From Prorocentrum cordatum (lineage: Eukaryota; Sar; Dinophyceae; Prorocentrales; Prorocentraceae), in NCBI GenBank assembly GCA_963575745.1, contig CAUYUJ010017875.1, positions 7,501 to 71,500 on the forward strand: 64,000 bases of DNA. The letters run 5' to 3'. Below, piece by piece: positions 10,840 to 18,632 of the stretch. Made by a program: the position numbers and the translations under genes. Below the pieces are notes generated by a model. The model saw nothing but the letters and a program-made list of their open reading frames with translations. It did not search any database and was not told where the DNA came from. Each line of letters begins with the position of its first letter. Positions within the stretch are counted from its first letter, which is position 1.

Positions 10840-11440
10840 AAAAGTGGAGAGGAGGGGGACGGCGAGACCAACGCAGGCGCGCCCCGCCGATTGCAGCTCC
10901 ACGGGTACCGGCGGAGGGACCGTGAGCTCCAGCCCATGGTGCGCGTCCAGCTGCTCCTCGGCTCGCTCGGGAGCGGTGGTGAGAGGGGAATTGGACGGAT
11001 ATGCCAAACAGGGGAACGGGAGTCGGAGGGGGAAACAGTGAAGGGCAGTGACGGGCAGGGCGAGCAGCAGCGCCAGGAACTCACTCAGCGCGGAGATCCG
11101 AATGTTTGCACATCCTGTCCTGGCATTTCCCCGTGTGAGCGTGCGGGTGAGCGTCTAGAGCCTGTGGCAACTGCGCCCTCCCTGGCCCAGCGCACGAGTC
11201 GGCCACGAGGCGGCGACGGGCCATCATCGGGCAAAATCTCAAAAGCGCCAGCTGATCACTCGACAGCACAGGCAACAGCACATGGGAGCAGGACGGCGTG
11301 GGTCGCCACGGGCAGAGTCGAGCCAAGGCCGCGGCACGACGACACCGACTCGGGACCGAGGCCCGGGCGCGTGCACGCAGAAATGGGCCAATGACAAGCC
11401 TGGCCGGGGTCGTTCCGGTGCCTCTGTGAACGAGGCCTGA
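10840..11440. other. GC-rich intergenic stretch, no gene recognised
   Basis: Both strands have open frames of modest length, none with a recognisable domain or repeat family. Confidence 0.45.
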
Positions 11441-11446
11441 ACCAAC

Positions 11447-11699
11447 CTGTGGTGTTGGGCTCTCGTTTTGAAGAGACAGCGTCCGCGTTCCTCCTCCTCC
11501 TCCTCCTCCTCCTCCTCCTCCTCCTCCTCCTCCTCCTCCTCCTCCTCCTCCTCCTCCTCCTCCTCCCCCTCCTCCCTCCTCCTCTCCCTGCCTCTGCTCT
11601 CCGCATGTCATCCATTTCGGCACACCCCTCGCATGCTTCGTGGCCCCAAAGGGAGCTCCACCGAAGGCCCCTGTGGCAGCGCCCGCATGCGGTTCCACC
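11447..11699 (-). repeat. Composite satellite element E, tail part (left of copia insertion)
   Basis: Begins with the tail motif TGTTGGGCTCTCGTTTTGAA shared with 45.39 kb and, inverted, with 50.96 and 52.49 kb. A (TCC)n slot follows (about 11490-11580) and then one satellite unit (CGCATGCTTCGTGGCCCC, GGAGCTCCACCGAAGGCCCC). It is cut by the LTR element; the array resumes at 28029. Confidence 0.8.
11695..11699. repeat. Target-site duplication (left), CCACC
   Basis: CCACC immediately precedes the left LTR and is repeated at 28024-28028 just after the right LTR. Five bases is the usual Ty1/copia length. Joining the two outer flanks restores a satellite unit in phase. Confidence 0.85.
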
Positions 11700-11985
11700 A
11701 GTCGAAAACAAGCTGGTAAGCTTAGGTATGTGTTACGCTTTAAGCGTTGCCATATCCCAGGCTTTGGCTCATATCGCATGAGCAAGAGAGCGAGACGAAG
11801 CATGGGATCTGGAGTAAAGGATAGGATGGGCATCGTCAATGGAAAAGGTATTTTCCGATCTCTGATGCAAGTCGTGCGCCTCAGTGAGGCACAGTCATAT
11901 ATCTTGGCCGGGCCCGGCTTGAGCCAGGCACGGCAGCGGTACATGCTCGATTTATACCTCGCCTTTAACCTTCTCCGTTTAAAGT
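11700..11985 (-). repeat. 3' LTR of the copia element
   Basis: On the - strand it starts ACTTTAAACGG and ends TTTTCGACT, so it lacks the usual TG...CA ends. It matches 27739-28023 except GAGAGCGAGAC versus GAGTGCAAGAC and one extra T at about 11903-11905. Confidence 0.93.
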
Positions 11986-12089
11986 CGGAGGGGGAGGAGA
12001 CGAGCAGGTACCGCACTTCTACACTATGCGGAAAAACAGTGCTAAGCAGCAGCGGCTGCCTACAAGGAAGGGGCGCGCGAGTAGCCTCG
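11986..12089 (-). other. Short 3' untranslated segment before the 3' LTR
   Basis: Only about 100 bp separate the RNase H stop from the 3' LTR. In the sense direction the last bases before the LTR are pyrimidine-rich (CTCGTCTCCTCCCCCTCCG), with no conventional polypurine tract next to the LTR. Confidence 0.7.
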
Positions 12090-14909
12090 CTACCGGCGAG
12101 TTTCCTCGTTACTAAAACTCACCTGCCCGCGGGTTTCCCCGCTGGCTCGGGAGGCAGGGCCGTCCTCAGACGACCTGCCCGCCCTATACGGTGTATGTTT
12201 CTTCAGCTCGTGCTTGAAGGATTGCTGGCCGGCCATTACTTGTAGGAGCAACGCGCGGTCAATACTACCTTTGGTATGACCATCGGCAGTCATATCCCGC
12301 GTGTCACACCATTGGACGCTTTCCACGATTCCGCGTTCCATCATCTGGCGGATCCAGCTGATGTGCCCAAGCAGAGTACATTCTGTGGGCTTCTTCAGAT
12401 CTTTGCTAGACAAAGACTTGAAGACAGACTCGGCATCAATAGTCAGAGTGACTTTGATACATAGACCACCCATTTCCAATATGTTCTTTAACTGTGTGGG
12501 GGTCAATGGTCCCGAGTGTAGCTCGTGGAGCGTTACAATGGTCGGGTAGCAGTCTTCCAAGTTGTGGGCTGCTGCCAGTGTTTCCGCAGAGTAGCTCGAA
12601 CGCACCTGCAGTCGATGAGACTTGCAGTATGCGTCCACCAGGTGCACGACGGGTTTCCCCGCTTGCGTGTGGCCACGCCTCAGCAGGTTGGCCCCGCGGA
12701 TACCATAGCCTTTGACTTCGTCGTCTTCATCTCCGTTGAGACGACGATAGCCAGAATCGCTATGCAGGTCAACTTCTCCTGTTGGAGTCATAGCTTGATA
12801 TACGATCTTCTTCGGACCTGCCTGTAGTTTCCTGGTAACCGCGTTTAGTCGTCGTACCTGGATGTTTGTCGGTTCCTGGATACGTTGTAGTGAGACAACA
12901 TAGACCATCAGCCATACTTGCGTGATCAACGCATAGGCTAGAGCGCCACGAAGACTGACGAACATGTCAGAAATCGTCTTCGTCGCTTTGCTCTCAGGAT
13001 CAGCTCCTGTGAGCTCTGGATGTGTGATAGGACGAAGCTGTTTGATGTATTCGTCCTGATCAAGAGTGACGCTCCCATCATCGGTCTTGTTGTACCGAAC
13101 GGCACAGTTTGTGTATGTGTGCTTGTTCAGTTTGCACTTCCCAAACGTATCTTCAACACACTTGACATACTTGTCAATAGCCTCTTCCTTCCCAGTCATA
13201 TTGATGTCATCAACGTGCTTGGCTGTCAAGAGGTTTGGGCTCATCTCGAACTCTTCGTCGTATGAAGTAGGCTGTAGCCCAAAGCTCCTAGTGATGGACC
13301 TGAGCTTCAGCGAGAATGCCCTGGGAGCATCCTTCGTGCCCGTCCCCGGCTTTAGACACCGAAGGCAATGCTTTGATTCGTCATATGACTCAAAGCCTGG
13401 CAGTGTACGAAGGACAGCTGCTGACCCAGGTGGTAGTGTGAAGCACACCACACGCTCTTTCTCGCCCGTTGCCGCGGCGAGCTCGCCATAGGTCAGTCCC
13501 TTCAAGAAAGCCATGTTGATGTCCAGGGAAGCGATGATCCAAGCTTTGTTGCACGCAGCAGAACTTGCGAGCAGTCTCTGGCTTGACCTCCTTGCCGTGC
13601 CAGAGAAGGTTTCGACATCAAAGGCTTCAAGGTCCATGAAGCCACGGAGTACCAAGCGTAACCTGATCGTCCTTTCCATTTCGCCCTTTTCGTTCTTGAC
13701 AAACTTCCATTTGTATACGTAGCGTGACGTCATGATGTTAGACGCCTTGCTTAAGTCAGTCATCTGGAAGCATTTGTTGTCAAGCCAAGTCTTCAATTCT
13801 GTGTAGAGGGCTTTGGAAACTTTGACCGGATTTGCTTGGATGTCGGCCTTCGTGAGTAGATCGTCTTCCTTGACGACCACGGCACGTTTGGAGGCAGCAC
13901 TAACGTATACTCGCATAGTTGTGACGCTGCTGTCATCCAACAATCGGTGTTGCTGCTCGGACAGGACGACTTTGGACATGTCTGCAGTGAAGCAGAGCTC
14001 GATGTACTTCCCGTGCTCATCGGAGTCCAGATCATATTTGCTATCCGGATCCGTGGAGCATAAAGGAACGTAGTAAGAAGTGTCCATGTCGTATCCTGGC
14101 GGGTGACCCCGCTCCGGCAAGTGGCCTTGCACATCTTCACAGGTCGTAGAGACTAACACACACTGTGTGTCTGTCATGTATGTGGGAACTGTATGCATGA
14201 CTTCCTCTGTGTCAGCTTCAAGGAGTGTTCTGTCATCCATCAGTTCAGCATACCACGACTTCAAGACAAAAGCATCAAGATCTTCTTCTGTTTCCTCTAT
14301 GATGGTCGGGAGCCGACCATCGTTATCCGTAGGAGGCTCCTCAGGAGCAGCTGCTGGAGGTGATTCGCTTGGTGGTGGACCATCAGCGAGTTCCTCAAAC
14401 TTAGTGAGGTCTTGGTCAAATCCAGCAGACGGCTTCCTGGATTTAAGACACTGGATGATGCGTGAGTGTGTAGATCCTGTGATGTCATAGATGTTCAAGG
14501 CTGTGCCATCAGCTTCATAGTAATGAAAACCAGGGGTCACATCATTATCATAGTGCACTAGTGTACAGCTGTCTGCATAGGGTGCAGCAGGCAACTTCGT
14601 CAGGCTCTTGGCAAGTCGTACAGCAACAACGTTTTCAATACGAAAGTTGTTGCGTATGAGGTACTGAAGAGCCAAGTGCACCTTAGGCGAAAGTCGGCTC
14701 GCAGCAGTCATCTGCAGCCGACCCTGTTTCGCTGGTAGATATCCGAAAGTCATGGCGGGTTTCCCCGCTGGCAGACCGGCAATAAAGGCCAATACTGTCC
14801 GAAAAGCCGTATTGTCCGATCCTATCTCGCGGACCATAAGTGCTTCGATGTACAGTGTGTGTCGTGTGTCAGGATACTGTACTCGCACTTCGCGACTGCC
14901 GACCTTCAC
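12090..14909 (-). CDS. Copia pol C-terminal part: reverse transcriptase and RNase H
   Basis: A 939-codon open frame. The N-terminal ~340 residues are a linker. The copia RT starts near residue 370: SRYVYKWKFVKNEKGE (395-410), motif A SLDINMAFLKG with D463, then a CLKPGTGTKDAPRAF block (518-532; usual form L.YGLKQAPR), and motif C KHVDDINMTG with D567-D568, in place of the usual YVDD. RNase H follows with LHSDSGYRR (D718), SAETLAA (E776) and IDAESVFKSL. These enzymes would copy the element RNA in virus-like particles. The ATG at 14909 overlaps the TGA of the upstream frame, but the frame is open further upstream and reads naturally (GGWSGPYPVIRNEPDRG), so the ATG is probably not a real start and the true polyprotein crosses a frame change near 14970. 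Confidence 0.9.
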   Translation of the reverse strand: MKVGSREVRVQYPDTRHTLYIEALMVREIGSDNTAFRTVLAFIAGLPAGKPAMTFGYLPAKQGRLQMTAASRLSPKVHLALQYLIRNNFRIENVVAVRLAKSLTKLPAAPYADSCTLVHYDNDVTPGFHYYEADGTALNIYDITGSTHSRIIQCLKSRKPSAGFDQDLTKFEELADGPPPSESPPAAAPEEPPTDNDGRLPTIIEETEEDLDAFVLKSWYAELMDDRTLLEADTEEVMHTVPTYMTDTQCVLVSTTCEDVQGHLPERGHPPGYDMDTSYYVPLCSTDPDSKYDLDSDEHGKYIELCFTADMSKVVLSEQQHRLLDDSSVTTMRVYVSAASKRAVVVKEDDLLTKADIQANPVKVSKALYTELKTWLDNKCFQMTDLSKASNIMTSRYVYKWKFVKNEKGEMERTIRLRLVLRGFMDLEAFDVETFSGTARRSSQRLLASSAACNKAWIIASLDINMAFLKGLTYGELAAATGEKERVVCFTLPPGSAAVLRTLPGFESYDESKHCLRCLKPGTGTKDAPRAFSLKLRSITRSFGLQPTSYDEEFEMSPNLLTAKHVDDINMTGKEEAIDKYVKCVEDTFGKCKLNKHTYTNCAVRYNKTDDGSVTLDQDEYIKQLRPITHPELTGADPESKATKTISDMFVSLRGALAYALITQVWLMVYVVSLQRIQEPTNIQVRRLNAVTRKLQAGPKKIVYQAMTPTGEVDLHSDSGYRRLNGDEDDEVKGYGIRGANLLRRGHTQAGKPVVHLVDAYCKSHRLQVRSSYSAETLAAAHNLEDCYPTIVTLHELHSGPLTPTQLKNILEMGGLCIKVTLTIDAESVFKSLSSKDLKKPTECTLLGHISWIRQMMERGIVESVQWCDTRDMTADGHTKGSIDRALLLQVMAGQQSFKHELKKHTPYRAGRSSEDGPASRASGETRGQVSFSNEETRR

Positions 14910-17122
14910 GATGACCTGGCCTCGGTCAGGTTCGTTGCGGATGACCGGGTATGGACCACTCCATCCACCCAGTCGTCTTTCGTGGTGGTCGGGCGATGAT
15001 AGTCCACGAGATCTCCCTCTTTGTAGTGAAATTCACCCGTAGCAGTAGTCTTCGTACGGAGAGCCCTGTTCGTCTTGGCAACCGCAGTGGCCTTCGTGAT
15101 TGCCTCCAGACTAACCCTCCTGATTGTTTCCTCCCTTGAGTGATCTGATGATTCAGCGGACTGATCATGATCCAAGACAGGGAAATCAGGAAGCATAGCT
15201 GGTTGTCTGCCATACAGCGCATTGTACGGAGACACTTCATTGTATAAGGTAAATGCGTTGCTGGCAAACAAGGCTTCATGTAAGAGACGAGTGAAATTGA
15301 GAGGAATATTTAATCTATTCAATTCTTCTCCCATCACGTGTAAGAGGTGTCGCAGGATGCCGTTCCTAGCTTCGATAGTTGTGGCGTGTTGGCCACGCGC
15401 TCGGATACGAAGCTCTGTTCCCTTTGCCTTAAGGATGGCCTTTGCTGTATCATTATTCAGTGCTCCTTCCCCATCGGAGTATAAGATTTTAGCAGGGCCA
15501 TGTTGCATCCAAGTCGTATGATAGGCATCGAGAACAGTATGCATGGCTTTATCAGGAATCTCTGTGCCAGCTGCCCAGCGAATACAACGGTCGATGATGT
15601 GAAAAACAATATGTTCCTGTTTGTAAAAGAAAAGATCACATTCGACTTCCTCGTTGAAACGTCCTGGCAGTGACACAGAAGGCATCACCGTGTTGCCTGG
15701 TTTGTCCCAGGCTCGACATTCTCTACACGAGTCACAAATGCCTTTGATCAGACTCAAACGGGTTTCACCCAGACCAACCTTGGTTAGAATCATCCGCATT
15801 TTTGGCTCCTTGGCATGAAACCATCTCAGGTGGAGTTTGCGGAGTTCTCGCTGCACTACAGCTGGGTCGAAGCTGCGCAGGTTTGGGAGGCTGAGCTGAA
15901 CGTCGAAGCGAGTCCAATCAGGGAGCCTTGGCCTTGGCCTCGGCTCTGCTTGAGGCTGCGGCGGTGGTGGAGGATCTCCTCCCTCCATGCGTCCGCGCCT
16001 TGCTGCAACTTGTGGCAGTCTACGGTGATCGTCAGAGCTGCCAGCGCCACTGTAGCCACCATTAGCCCCGTCGGCTCTGGTGATGTCATGGCTGCTGGCG
16101 CCTGCGGTTGGATCGCCCTCACCAGGCCGTGGCGGCCTAGGCGCGCGTATGCGCGCTCTCGCGGCCGGCGCCGCTTTTGCGGCTGGCGCCGCTTCTGCGG
16201 CTGGAGCCGCTTCCGCGGCTGGCGCCGCAGGAGCGGCTTGCCCCGCCGGGCGCGGCTGGCCAAAGTTATCTGGCAGCTTCCATTTTTCGGCGAATCTGCA
16301 TTGGCCAGATATCTTGGTGTGGTGAGGATTGCTCTTCTGATATTCCTTCTTACAGCTTGGACAGTCCCAGTAATACGGTTCAACATCATACCACCGACAC
16401 ATCTTCGGATCCCTGCTGTGCTTTGGTGATTGCTTGTAGTTATTGTCCACACAGCCAGGGCACCCAAGACCGCCGGGTGGTGGTCGCCAGATTTCTCCGT
16501 TTGGGTGTCTCCGGATTGTTGGGTCGTCCAAGTCGTAGCCAGCACTGTTTGTTACGAACGCATAGCTGCGTTCACGATTCGCGAATGGATCGCGACCGTA
16601 AGCAAACAGGTCTTTGGCGATTTGCACCGCATCAACGATCAGTGACTGCATTCTGTAGGTATACTGTGCCGCCCTTGCTAGTTCTTTGTTACAAGCATTG
16701 GCGTGCACATGATTACCTGGACAACGCTTGCCTCTGAAAGGTGCCAACAACTCTTCTTTGTTTGCCATCATCTGTGTTGGCTTGCGGATGTATTGTCCAA
16801 ATGAATCTTTGAGACCAGTCGTGCACTGATCAATAATCGTTTGGCAAGTGACCTTGCGTTGTGCCAGTTCCTTCCATGGCTGGATCTCATCCACCCACGT
16901 GCCCATTGGTTGTTCCCTGAGAAAGAAACGTCTTAGGTCGGTCCTCTTTGTGGTGTTTAAGCCACGTATCATGATTGACCTGTGCGTTGAAATAGGAGGG
17001 AAGTCCAGTAGTTCTGCAGCTTGGCTGCAGAATCGTGATCTTGACAAAGCAAGTCTTGAGGTAGTGGAGGACTGCTCTTTGTACTTCCGAGTTTCCAAGG
17101 TCAACCATAGATATCTTGTCAA
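14906..17122 (-). CDS. Copia pol middle part: methyltransferase-like C-half, zinc motifs, integrase
   Basis: A 738-codon frame, meaningful from about residue 60. Residues 64-170 (REQPMGTWVDEIQPW, DQCTTGLKD, KPTQMMANK, CPGNHVHAN) form the C-terminal half of a methyltransferase-like module whose N-half lies in the upstream frame. Residues 221-275 hold Cys/His motifs (CPGC, CPSC, HH, C). A Pro/Ala-rich linker (295-400) includes five tandem AAPAA repeats made from the hairpin family. The integrase follows: H431/H436 and C463/C466 zinc site, then catalytic D496, D550 and E584 (33 residues between D550 and E584). It would insert the cDNA into the genome. Frame changes at both ends mean it is read as part of one polyprotein only if these are bypassed or are sequence errors. 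Confidence 0.87.
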   Translation of the reverse strand: MTRYLWLTLETRKYKEQSSTTSRLALSRSRFCSQAAELLDFPPISTHRSIMIRGLNTTKRTDLRRFFLREQPMGTWVDEIQPWKELAQRKVTCQTIIDQCTTGLKDSFGQYIRKPTQMMANKEELLAPFRGKRCPGNHVHANACNKELARAAQYTYRMQSLIVDAVQIAKDLFAYGRDPFANRERSYAFVTNSAGYDLDDPTIRRHPNGEIWRPPPGGLGCPGCVDNNYKQSPKHSRDPKMCRWYDVEPYYWDCPSCKKEYQKSNPHHTKISGQCRFAEKWKLPDNFGQPRPAGQAAPAAPAAEAAPAAEAAPAAKAAPAARARIRAPRPPRPGEGDPTAGASSHDITRADGANGGYSGAGSSDDHRRLPQVAARRGRMEGGDPPPPPQPQAEPRPRPRLPDWTRFDVQLSLPNLRSFDPAVVQRELRKLHLRWFHAKEPKMRMILTKVGLGETRLSLIKGICDSCRECRAWDKPGNTVMPSVSLPGRFNEEVECDLFFYKQEHIVFHIIDRCIRWAAGTEIPDKAMHTVLDAYHTTWMQHGPAKILYSDGEGALNNDTAKAILKAKGTELRIRARGQHATTIEARNGILRHLLHVMGEELNRLNIPLNFTRLLHEALFASNAFTLYNEVSPYNALYGRQPAMLPDFPVLDHDQSAESSDHSREETIRRVSLEAITKATAVAKTNRALRTKTTATGEFHYKEGDLVDYHRPTTTKDDWVDGVVHTRSSATNLTEARSS
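16161..16246. repeat. Tandem cluster of five GC hairpins, 18-bp period
   Basis: Five hairpin units at 16161, 16179, 16197, 16215 and 16233, separated by TTTT, TTCT, TTCC and AGGA. They encode a run of AAPAA peptides in the linker before the integrase. Confidence 0.9.
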
Positions 17123-17495
17123 GGTTCCCGCCTGACGAGAGTCCCCTCTTGAAGGCTAATATGGATATACCACCCTTGCCCCCACATAATTCAAGCATGT
17201 CCACTTGATTGTTTCTGCCGTAGCATAATGACTGGACTATCGAGAAGACATCAGCATGTGAGTCAGCGGGTTGCCCCGCCGGTAACATCATGAAGATGTC
17301 CTCTGATTCGCTGTCCGAGTCCGAGTCGTCAAGAGGAACGTCGTTGAAATATGTGGAGCAGTCAAGCCCTTTGAGGTCCTCTCCACAGTCGTCGTTACCG
17401 TCTTCCACTTTCTTCGGGACTTTCTTCGGTTTGATGCCGGCTTCTTTGTCAGCTTTCTGCTTTTCTTTCTGTTTTATCCTGGCATCAGTGGGCAA
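16887..17495 (-). CDS. Copia polyprotein: methyltransferase-like module, N-terminal half
   Basis: A frame opening with a TTG codon, Lys-rich then acidic, followed by QVDMLELCGGKGGIS, a Rossmann SAM-binding motif I pattern (ELCGGKGG). Next come ISMVDLGN (acidic residue after strand 2) and ILQPSCRTTG, which sits where C5-methyltransferases carry the PC catalytic motif. The module continues in the next frame after a one-base change near 16925. Dinoflagellate retrotransposons with captured cytosine methyltransferases have been reported (de Mendoza and colleagues, 2018); whether this divergent module is the same family is not clear. Substrate unknown. Confidence 0.65.
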   Translation of the reverse strand: MPTDARIKQKEKQKADKEAGIKPKKVPKKVEDGNDDCGEDLKGLDCSTYFNDVPLDDSDSDSESEDIFMMLPAGQPADSHADVFSIVQSLCYGRNNQVDMLELCGGKGGISILAFKRGLSSGGNLDKISMVDLGNSEVQRAVLHYLKTCFVKITILQPSCRTTGLPSYFNAQVNHDTWLKHHKEDRPKTFLSQGTTNGHVGG

Positions 17496-18145
17496 CGCAG
17501 TTTCCGCGGAGAGATCCGCTGCGGAAAGTCAGGAAATGGCGGAATTTCAGGAAGGTTGTTGGTGGGTCGCGTTTGGCAACGCTCAATCGAAGGGGGAGGA
17601 GATCGATCGTCGTCGACGATCGTCACACGCTTTGGGCGTGGCCTTCGCGACTCACCATTGCCATGAAGAACTGGAGCCGGAGGCTCCCAGTATAGCCGAG
17701 TACTGATGTTTGTAACCCCATCAGGTAATGGAGCTACATAATTGTACCCAGTTGGCTGATCCTGGATTCTGATATCTTGAACGATCTTGTTCGTGTCCAG
17801 GTCGGTCGTGACTCTACGAACCACATGGTCCCATTGAGGGCCCTTTTGTGGACATTGGACGTAGTGTCTGACCTTTTTGTCAACGCGTGTACACACACTG
17901 AGGTGTACCGCACTCCGCTCATTCCTGATCATGTTGGCTTTATCGAGTTGATCAAGGAAGCGTGCAATAATAATAGCCAAAGTTTTATACCGAAACTCGG
18001 CACGTTGCTGATCTTGGCCATACCAATCCAAATCATGCTCCTTGTGTGATCCACAAGTACATTTCCATAAGTTTATCGGTATATGAGGACAAGATGTAGC
18101 AACTTGTATATAACAAACCACTGGGATATTTACTGGATCGGTCAA
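17474..18145 (-). CDS. Copia polyprotein: C-terminal half of an extra methyltransferase-like module
   Basis: The meaningful part begins near 18112 (CYIQVATSCPHIPINLWKC) and continues the upstream module with CTCGSHKEHDLDWYGQDQQ and a helix, then a basic, Pro-rich linker to a stop at 17474. The pattern parallels KPTQMMANK...CPGNHVHAN in the next module, suggesting two related modules in tandem. It is linked to the segment at 18033-18632 by one extra T in a TTT run at about 18115-18117, and to the next frame by a change between 17530 and 17495. Confidence 0.55.
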   Translation of the reverse strand: MTDPVNIPVVCYIQVATSCPHIPINLWKCTCGSHKEHDLDWYGQDQQRAEFRYKTLAIIIARFLDQLDKANMIRNERSAVHLSVCTRVDKKVRHYVQCPQKGPQWDHVVRRVTTDLDTNKIVQDIRIQDQPTGYNYVAPLPDGVTNISTRLYWEPPAPVLHGNGESRRPRPKRVTIVDDDRSPPPSIERCQTRPTNNLPEIPPFPDFPQRISPRKLRCPLMPG

Positions 18146-18632
18146 ACTTGATACCGAAATGACAGAGTCTCATTCGTATAACGCTTAGCTTCAAATCTTC
18201 GATAACATCTTTGATCGGACCCTGTTTCCAGAAATACCCGGGTGGCCCCAGGATAACAATCTGCATTCTCAGAGCACGCGCTTTGATCAGGAGATTTTGT
18301 ATACGTTGATAATGTGGTCCCGCCCTCTTTCCTGGAGTACGAACGTACCAATCAGAGGGTGTGGCCACCCACAACATATTGTAGTCTCCTGCCAACAAAT
18401 TTCCCAAATACTGTGTTCCAGTTGAAGTCATTACCTCATTATGGGTAATCCGGTCGCATATATATCCACGGGTTCGGAGTTCAGCGCAAGCTGTGCGAAT
18501 ATCTTCGATGACGAGACATTTTGAATGATATTTTTCTTCTCGGGCCTCAGCGCGGCCAACGTATGTCGCGAGGAGGCCGGTATTCGGCTTCTCTTCGCAA
18601 GCGAGCGCCGCCGGCGCGCCCGCCTGCCCCCG
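18033..18632 (-). CDS. Copia polyprotein segment after the in-frame TGA
   Basis: This region is open in the same frame as the 3,081-codon ORF, directly after its TGA. It begins RGQAGAPAALACEEKPNTGL and passes YVGRAEAREEKYHSKCLVIEDIRTAC to LWVATPSDWYVRTPGKR, IVILGPPGYFWKQGPI and MRLCHFGIKFDRSSKYPSG. There is no ATG until 18431, so translation most simply comes by reading through the TGA. The GPPG and RLCHFGIKF blocks echo REQPMGTW and DQCTTGLKD of the downstream methyltransferase-like module. The function is not known. Confidence 0.6.
   Translation of the reverse strand, partial: RGQAGAPAALACEEKPNTGLLATYVGRAEAREEKYHSKCLVIEDIRTACAELRTRGYICDRITHNEVMTSTGTQYLGNLLAGDYNMLWVATPSDWYVRTPGKRAGPHYQRIQNLLIKARALRMQIVILGPPGYFWKQGPIKDVIEDLKLSVIRMRLCHFGIKFDRSSKYPSGLLYTSCYILSSYTDKLMEMYLWITQGA

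Noticed and set aside
10303-11394. 363-codon + strand frame
   Set aside because: Most of it is TCC/GGA repeat; the unique tail has no recognisable domain.
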